Positions 60,461-64,000 of a stretch of 64,000 bases of DNA are shown piece by piece; the first letter of the stretch is position 1, and each line of letters starts with the position of its first letter. Under the pieces are notes generated by a model that was not told the origin of the DNA, made no database searches, and worked only from the letters and a program-made list of their open reading frames with translations. The position numbers and the translations under genes are program-made. This DNA is from Candidatus Dormiibacterota bacterium (GTDB taxonomy: Bacteria > Chloroflexota > Dormibacteria > Dormibacterales > Dormibacteraceae). The stretch covers positions 62,001 to 126,000 of the forward strand of contig JAMXLM010000002.1 in assembly GCA_024280995.1 (NCBI GenBank), given 5' to 3'.

Positions 60461-62224
60461 TTAGCGGCGCCGCTCCGCGATCTCGGCCTTGATCGACTCG
60501 AGGAATGCCTCGACGGACACCGTCTCGCGCTCGCCGCCGCGGCGGTTGAGATTGACCGAATTCGTCTCGACTTCCGACGAGCCGACGACCGCGATGTACG
60601 GCACCTTCTTGGTCTTCGCGTCACGGATTTTGCGGTCGAGGCGCTCCGATCGTGTGTCGACCAACACGCGCACCCGTGACTTCCGCAGCTCGGCTCCGAC
60701 CTTCTGCGCGTACTCGTTGAACTCGTCCCTGACGGATGCGACCACGACCTGCGTCGGATGCAACCAGGTCGGGAAAGCGCCGGCGTAGCGCTCGATCAGG
60801 TAGCTGAAGAGCCGCTCCATCGCGCCGGCCGCCCCGCGGTGGACCATCACGGGCCGCTTGCGTGTCCCGTCCTCGGCCACGTACTCGAGGTCGAACCGCT
60901 GAGGCATCTGGAAGTCGACCTGCACGGTCGAGTTGGTGAACTCGCGCCGGTGCGCGTCGTGGACCTGAAAGTCGATCTTCGGCCCGTAGAACGCGGCCTC
61001 ACCCGCCTTGACCGTGTAGAGCTGGCCCATGGACTCGAGGGCCTCCTCGAGCGCGCCCTGCGCCTCAGCCCACTGCACCTCGTCGCCGAGCCACTTGTCC
61101 TTGACGTTGTCTCGGGTCGCGACCTCGAACCGAAACTCGTCGATGCCGAGCACCTTCGAGAAGTACAGCGCCAGGTCGATCGCGCCGCGCACCTCGTCCA
61201 TGAGCTGGTCGGGCGTGCAGAAGATGTGCGCGTCGTTCAGCGCAAACGATCGCACCCGGTTCATGCCCGCGAGGGTGCCCGAGCGCTCGTATCGCCAGTT
61301 GTTGCCGATCTCGGCGATCCGCAGCGGCAGGTCGCGATAGCTGCGCAGCTCGGTCTGGTAGACGACGATATGGTGCGGGCAGTTGACCGGTCGCAGCTCC
61401 AGCTCCTCGCCGTCCTCGAAGATCATCGGCGGGTACATGTATTCCTTGTAGAGCTGGGCATGGCCGCTCTGGCGGAAGAGGTCCAGGCGCGCAACGTCGG
61501 GGGTGCGCACGTGGAGGTAGCCGCGGGCCAGCTCCTCGTCGACTATGAATCGCTCGATCTCGCGGCGGATGGTCGCTCCGTCCGGCAGCCACAACGGCAG
61601 ACCCGGGCCGACGCGGTCGTCGATGGCGAACAGCTTCAGGTCCTTGCCGAGCTTCTTGTGGTCGCGCAGCTCCGCCTCCTCGAGGAACTTCAGGTACGCC
61701 TCGAGCTCCTTCGGGGTCGGCCAAGACGTGCCGTAGATGCGGGTCAGCTGCGGCTTCTTCTCGTCGCCTCGCCAGTAGGCGCCGGCGACGCGGAGGAGCT
61801 TGAACGCCTTCAGGTCCTTGGTCGAGCGCACGTGCGGGCCGCGGCACAGGTCGAGGAAGTCGCCCGTGCGATAGACGCTCACCTCGTCGCCTTCGACCTT
61901 GTCGGCGATGAGCTCGAGCTTGTAGTCCTGGTGGCGGTTGGTGAACTCGTCGACGGCCTGCCTGCGCGAGAGGGTCTCGTGGACGAACGGGATGTCCGCC
62001 TGCGCGAGCTTGCGCATGCGCGACTCGATCGCCGCCAGGTCGGCCTCCGAGATCGGCTTGCCGAAGTCGAAGTCGTAGTAGAAGCCGTCCTGCACGGCCG
62101 GACCGATGCCGTACTTCGCGTCGGGATACAGCTCGGTGACCGCCGCGGCTAGCAGGTGCGCGCTCGAATGCCTCAGCGTCTCGAGTGGATTGCCCGATGA
62201 CTCGTGGTCGCCGTACTCGGCCAT
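60461..62224 (-). CDS. thrS: Threonyl-tRNA synthetase lacking the TGS domain
   Basis: A 587-residue class II synthetase. The N-terminal editing domain starts at once with LRHSSAHLLAAAV and CRGPHV; the catalytic core has motif 2 (RYERSGTLAGMNRVRSF) and zinc ligands (VNCPHHIV ... MVHRGAAGAMERL), followed by the anticodon-binding domain. Usual bacterial ThrRS has an additional N-terminal TGS domain of about 60 residues, which is absent. A divergent gene begins 80 bases upstream, leaving no room for it. ATG at 62224. Confidence 0.95.
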   Translation of the reverse strand: MAEYGDHESSGNPLETLRHSSAHLLAAAVTELYPDAKYGIGPAVQDGFYYDFDFGKPISEADLAAIESRMRKLAQADIPFVHETLSRRQAVDEFTNRHQDYKLELIADKVEGDEVSVYRTGDFLDLCRGPHVRSTKDLKAFKLLRVAGAYWRGDEKKPQLTRIYGTSWPTPKELEAYLKFLEEAELRDHKKLGKDLKLFAIDDRVGPGLPLWLPDGATIRREIERFIVDEELARGYLHVRTPDVARLDLFRQSGHAQLYKEYMYPPMIFEDGEELELRPVNCPHHIVVYQTELRSYRDLPLRIAEIGNNWRYERSGTLAGMNRVRSFALNDAHIFCTPDQLMDEVRGAIDLALYFSKVLGIDEFRFEVATRDNVKDKWLGDEVQWAEAQGALEEALESMGQLYTVKAGEAAFYGPKIDFQVHDAHRREFTNSTVQVDFQMPQRFDLEYVAEDGTRKRPVMVHRGAAGAMERLFSYLIERYAGAFPTWLHPTQVVVASVRDEFNEYAQKVGAELRKSRVRVLVDTRSERLDRKIRDAKTKKVPYIAVVGSSEVETNSVNLNRRGGERETVSVEAFLESIKAEIAERRR

Positions 62225-62273
62225 GGGGTCGTCCAGTATCCCCCATCTGTCCGAGGCGCCTCGCGCCGGGACG

Positions 62274-62295
62274 TCTTCCCCGCGAGCGGGGAAGA
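62274..62295. promoter_or_regulatory. Perfect 9-base inverted repeat between thrS and dedA
   Basis: TCTTCCCCG-CGAG-CGGGGAAGA at 62274-62295, in the 80-base divergent gap. It could be an operator or a transcript hairpin; no T-run of terminator quality follows on either strand. Confidence 0.5.
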
Positions 62296-62303
62296 TTGCC
62301 CCT

Positions 62304-62894
62304 GTGAACTGGGCCGGAATCGTCGACGCCCTCGGCTACCCGTCGGCCGGCCTCGGCATCCTGATCGAGAGCGCGGGCATCCCGTTTCCGGGCGAGGCGT
62401 TGCTGCTCGCCGCCGCGGCGTGGGCCGCGGCCCGCCACCACTCGCTGATCCTCGTGATCCTTTTCGGATTCCTCGGAGCCACCGCCGGCGCCGACTTCGG
62501 CTATGCGCTCGGGTACCGCGGTGGGCGTCCGTTCGTCGAGCGCTTCGGCCGCTTCTTCCACATCCGTCCCGAGCACATAGCGCGGGCGGAGCTTTTCTTC
62601 GCTCGCCACGGGGACAAGACGATCATCGCCGCGCGCTTCATCCTCGGTCTGCGCACGTGGGCTTCGATGCTGGCCGGGATGGCCCGCATGCCGTTCTGGC
62701 GCTTCCAGCTGTTCAGCGCGATCGGCGGCCTCGCCTGGGCCACCGTCATCGGCGTCCTCGGCTACGTGCTGGGAAGCAACCTCGGCCTGCTCGAAACGAT
62801 CATCCGCGACGTCGGGATCGGCGGGCTCGCGTTCATTGCACTGATAGTGGCGGTCCTTGCCCTGGTGCAGGCGCGCGCCTTCCGCCGGCGATGA
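62304..62894 (+). CDS. DedA-family membrane protein
   Basis: A 196-residue DedA/SNARE-associated protein. It shows ESAGIPFPGEALLLAAAAWAA, the family core GATAGADFGYALGYRGG and the conserved arginine segment FIIL-like AARFILGLRTWASMLAGMARM. DedA proteins are flippases or transporters affecting lipid carriers and membrane potential. GTG at 62304 is the best start; the longer frame to 62106 runs antisense to thrS. The last 62 bases overlap the convergent MFS gene. Confidence 0.9.
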   Translation: MNWAGIVDALGYPSAGLGILIESAGIPFPGEALLLAAAAWAAARHHSLILVILFGFLGATAGADFGYALGYRGGRPFVERFGRFFHIRPEHIARAELFFARHGDKTIIAARFILGLRTWASMLAGMARMPFWRFQLFSAIGGLAWATVIGVLGYVLGSNLGLLETIIRDVGIGGLAFIALIVAVLALVQARAFRRR

Positions 62895-64000
62895 CCCCCA
62901 GCCCGCCGCCGACGAGCAGGACGCCGAGGCCGCCGATCACCTGAGCGGTGCCGATGCTGTCCGCCAGCGCCGCGGCGACCAGCACCGGAATCGCCGATAC
63001 ACCGTTGATCACCATGTAGAGAAGCGCGAAGATGCGGCCCCGGATGGAGTCGCTCGTGGACTCCATCAGGTAGGTGATCGCGGGAATCAGGATCGCGCCA
63101 AACTCGACCCCGAGCAGAAAGCTGAAGGTCGCGCCCGTGATGCGGTTGTGCACCTGCAGGTCTGGAAAGTGGCGCATGGCCTCGGGCACGGCCGCGAGCG
63201 CGAGCAGCGTCACGCCGTTGGCGAGCAGCGATCCCGCGAGCAGGCGCCAGCGGTCGAGATGGCGGACGAACTGCCCGAGCAGGACCGCGCTCAGGATCGC
63301 GCCCCCGGTGGCCGGCCCGAGGATCACATAGGTGTCCTGCGCGTTGATGCCGATGACCCGGCTTACGTATGCGGGCGCCAGCGCGTAGAGCATGAACAGC
63401 ACGAGCACGGCGATGCTCACCTGGCCGAAAGCGAGGCGCAGGCCTCGCGATGCTCGTAGCGCATCGAGGCCTTCCTCCAGGTCGTGGATGAGAACCCGAA
63501 AGCGGCTGCGGCTCTCCTCGACCGGGGACGGCTTCTGCCGTGGAACGTGCGGGATGTCGGAGGCGAAGATCAACGTGCCTCCGATGACCAGAAGCACGAC
63601 CGCGGTCCAGTACGGCGCGTACAGGTCGATCCTCGAGACCACCGGTGCGAGGACTCCGCCGACGACGAGTGTCAACACCATCGTGAGCAGGGCCATCGAG
63701 TTCGCCGTGATGAGCGCCTTGCGCGGCAGCACGGTCGGGATGACGGCGGCCTCGGCGGGGCCGAACAGCTGACCGACCGCGGAGAACACGAGGGTGATGA
63801 ACAGGAGGTGCAGGAAATCCTCCTTGAGCCCCGGAACGAACGACGCGATCGGGATGAGGGCGACAACCGCGGCGCGGCCGAGGTTGCACCACACCATGAT
63901 CTGTTTGCGGTTCAGCCGATCCGCGATCACGCCTGCGGGTGGCGCGAACAGCACCGCGGGAACCGTGTAGGCGAGGAGGGTCACCGCGACCGAGGTGCTG
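62833..64000 (-). CDS. MFS transporter (N-terminus beyond window edge)
   Basis: The open frame runs off the right end, so the first residues are missing; the visible 388 residues start STSVAVTLLAYTVPAVLF. Typical MFS features include the loop GVIADRLNRKQIMV between helices 2 and 3, long hydrophobic segments, and a central cytoplasmic loop (SPVEESRSRFRVLIHDLEEG). The family resembles the enterobactin-exporter type (MFS_3). Substrate unknown. Ends PGQGPPLSVQ in a tail-to-tail overlap with dedA. Confidence 0.88.
   Translation of the reverse strand, partial: STSVAVTLLAYTVPAVLFAPPAGVIADRLNRKQIMVWCNLGRAAVVALIPIASFVPGLKEDFLHLLFITLVFSAVGQLFGPAEAAVIPTVLPRKALITANSMALLTMVLTLVVGGVLAPVVSRIDLYAPYWTAVVLLVIGGTLIFASDIPHVPRQKPSPVEESRSRFRVLIHDLEEGLDALRASRGLRLAFGQVSIAVLVLFMLYALAPAYVSRVIGINAQDTYVILGPATGGAILSAVLLGQFVRHLDRWRLLAGSLLANGVTLLALAAVPEAMRHFPDLQVHNRITGATFSFLLGVEFGAILIPAITYLMESTSDSIRGRIFALLYMVINGVSAIPVLVAAALADSIGTAQVIGGLGVLLVGGGLGVIAGGRRAPAPGQGPPLSVQ

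Noticed and set aside
62225..62303. T-box or riboswitch for thrS
   Set aside because: The gap is only 80 bases, with a simple hairpin and no T-box consensus or terminator.

Overview
The window is a dense, high-GC bacterial chromosome segment, almost all of it housekeeping genes. I see no rRNA, tRNA, CRISPR array, integrase or transposase. The gene set suggests a Gram-positive-like Terrabacteria lineage: RNase Y and RNase J, YmdB, SpoVS, an aspartate/DapL lysine pathway, LexA boxes of the CGAAC-N4-GTTCG type, and many 4-base stop/start overlaps. I favour an uncultured Chloroflexota or Dormibacterota relative. That is an inference from content and gene order, not a proven assignment.

Layout. 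1-3765: start of nadE (minus), then a plus-strand operon GNAT-pyrF-TIGR00300-small basic protein-two half-size TauE/SafE permeases. 3846-6213: acyl-CoA dehydrogenase, a TetR regulator and a MntP-like exporter. 6238-8511: SOS region with a LexA-controlled gene of unknown function, a LysM (YneA-like) gene and lexA. 8536-25141 (minus): hflX, dapL, miaA, mutL, mutS, miaB, spoVS, ymdB, rny, recX, recA, a pgsA-cinA fusion, ftsK. 25390-41836: zinc-ribbon proteins, rnj, udg, dapA, asd, two paralogous membrane proteins, dapB, pnp, rpsO, ggt, a lipid kinase, an alkyl-DHAP-synthase-like oxidase, ribF, truB, nrnA, rbfA. 41873-48544: infB, ylxR, nusA, rimP, secF, secD, DUF2905. 48551-59020: ruvB, ruvA, ruvC, yebC, tyrS, cvpA, pheT, pheS, an rRNA/tRNA methyltransferase, rplT, rpmI, infC. 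59197-64000: a lipoprotein, thrS, dedA and the start-proximal part of an MFS permease.

How the genes work together. DapL, DapA, Asd and DapB cover most of lysine/diaminopimelate synthesis. LexA, RecA, RecX and RuvABC form the SOS and recombination set, and LexA boxes sit inside the recA, lexA, LysM-gene and 6280-gene promoters. RNase Y, RNase J, PNPase, NrnA and YmdB form an RNA-decay set. InfB, InfC, RbfA, RimP, NusA and YlxR serve translation and transcription.

Three results stand out. (1) Several conserved genes have essential N-terminal motifs upstream of every ATG, GTG or TTG; their only sensible starts are CTG or ATA, usually fused to the upstream stop as CTGA, ATAG or ATAA. (2) Five intergenic elements of about 135-190 bases are long imperfect palindromes sharing a central hairpin. 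A second, 30-base palindromic repeat family occurs four times. (3) A gene at 6280 carries a perfect LexA box in its promoter spacer and encodes an unrecognised helical protein.
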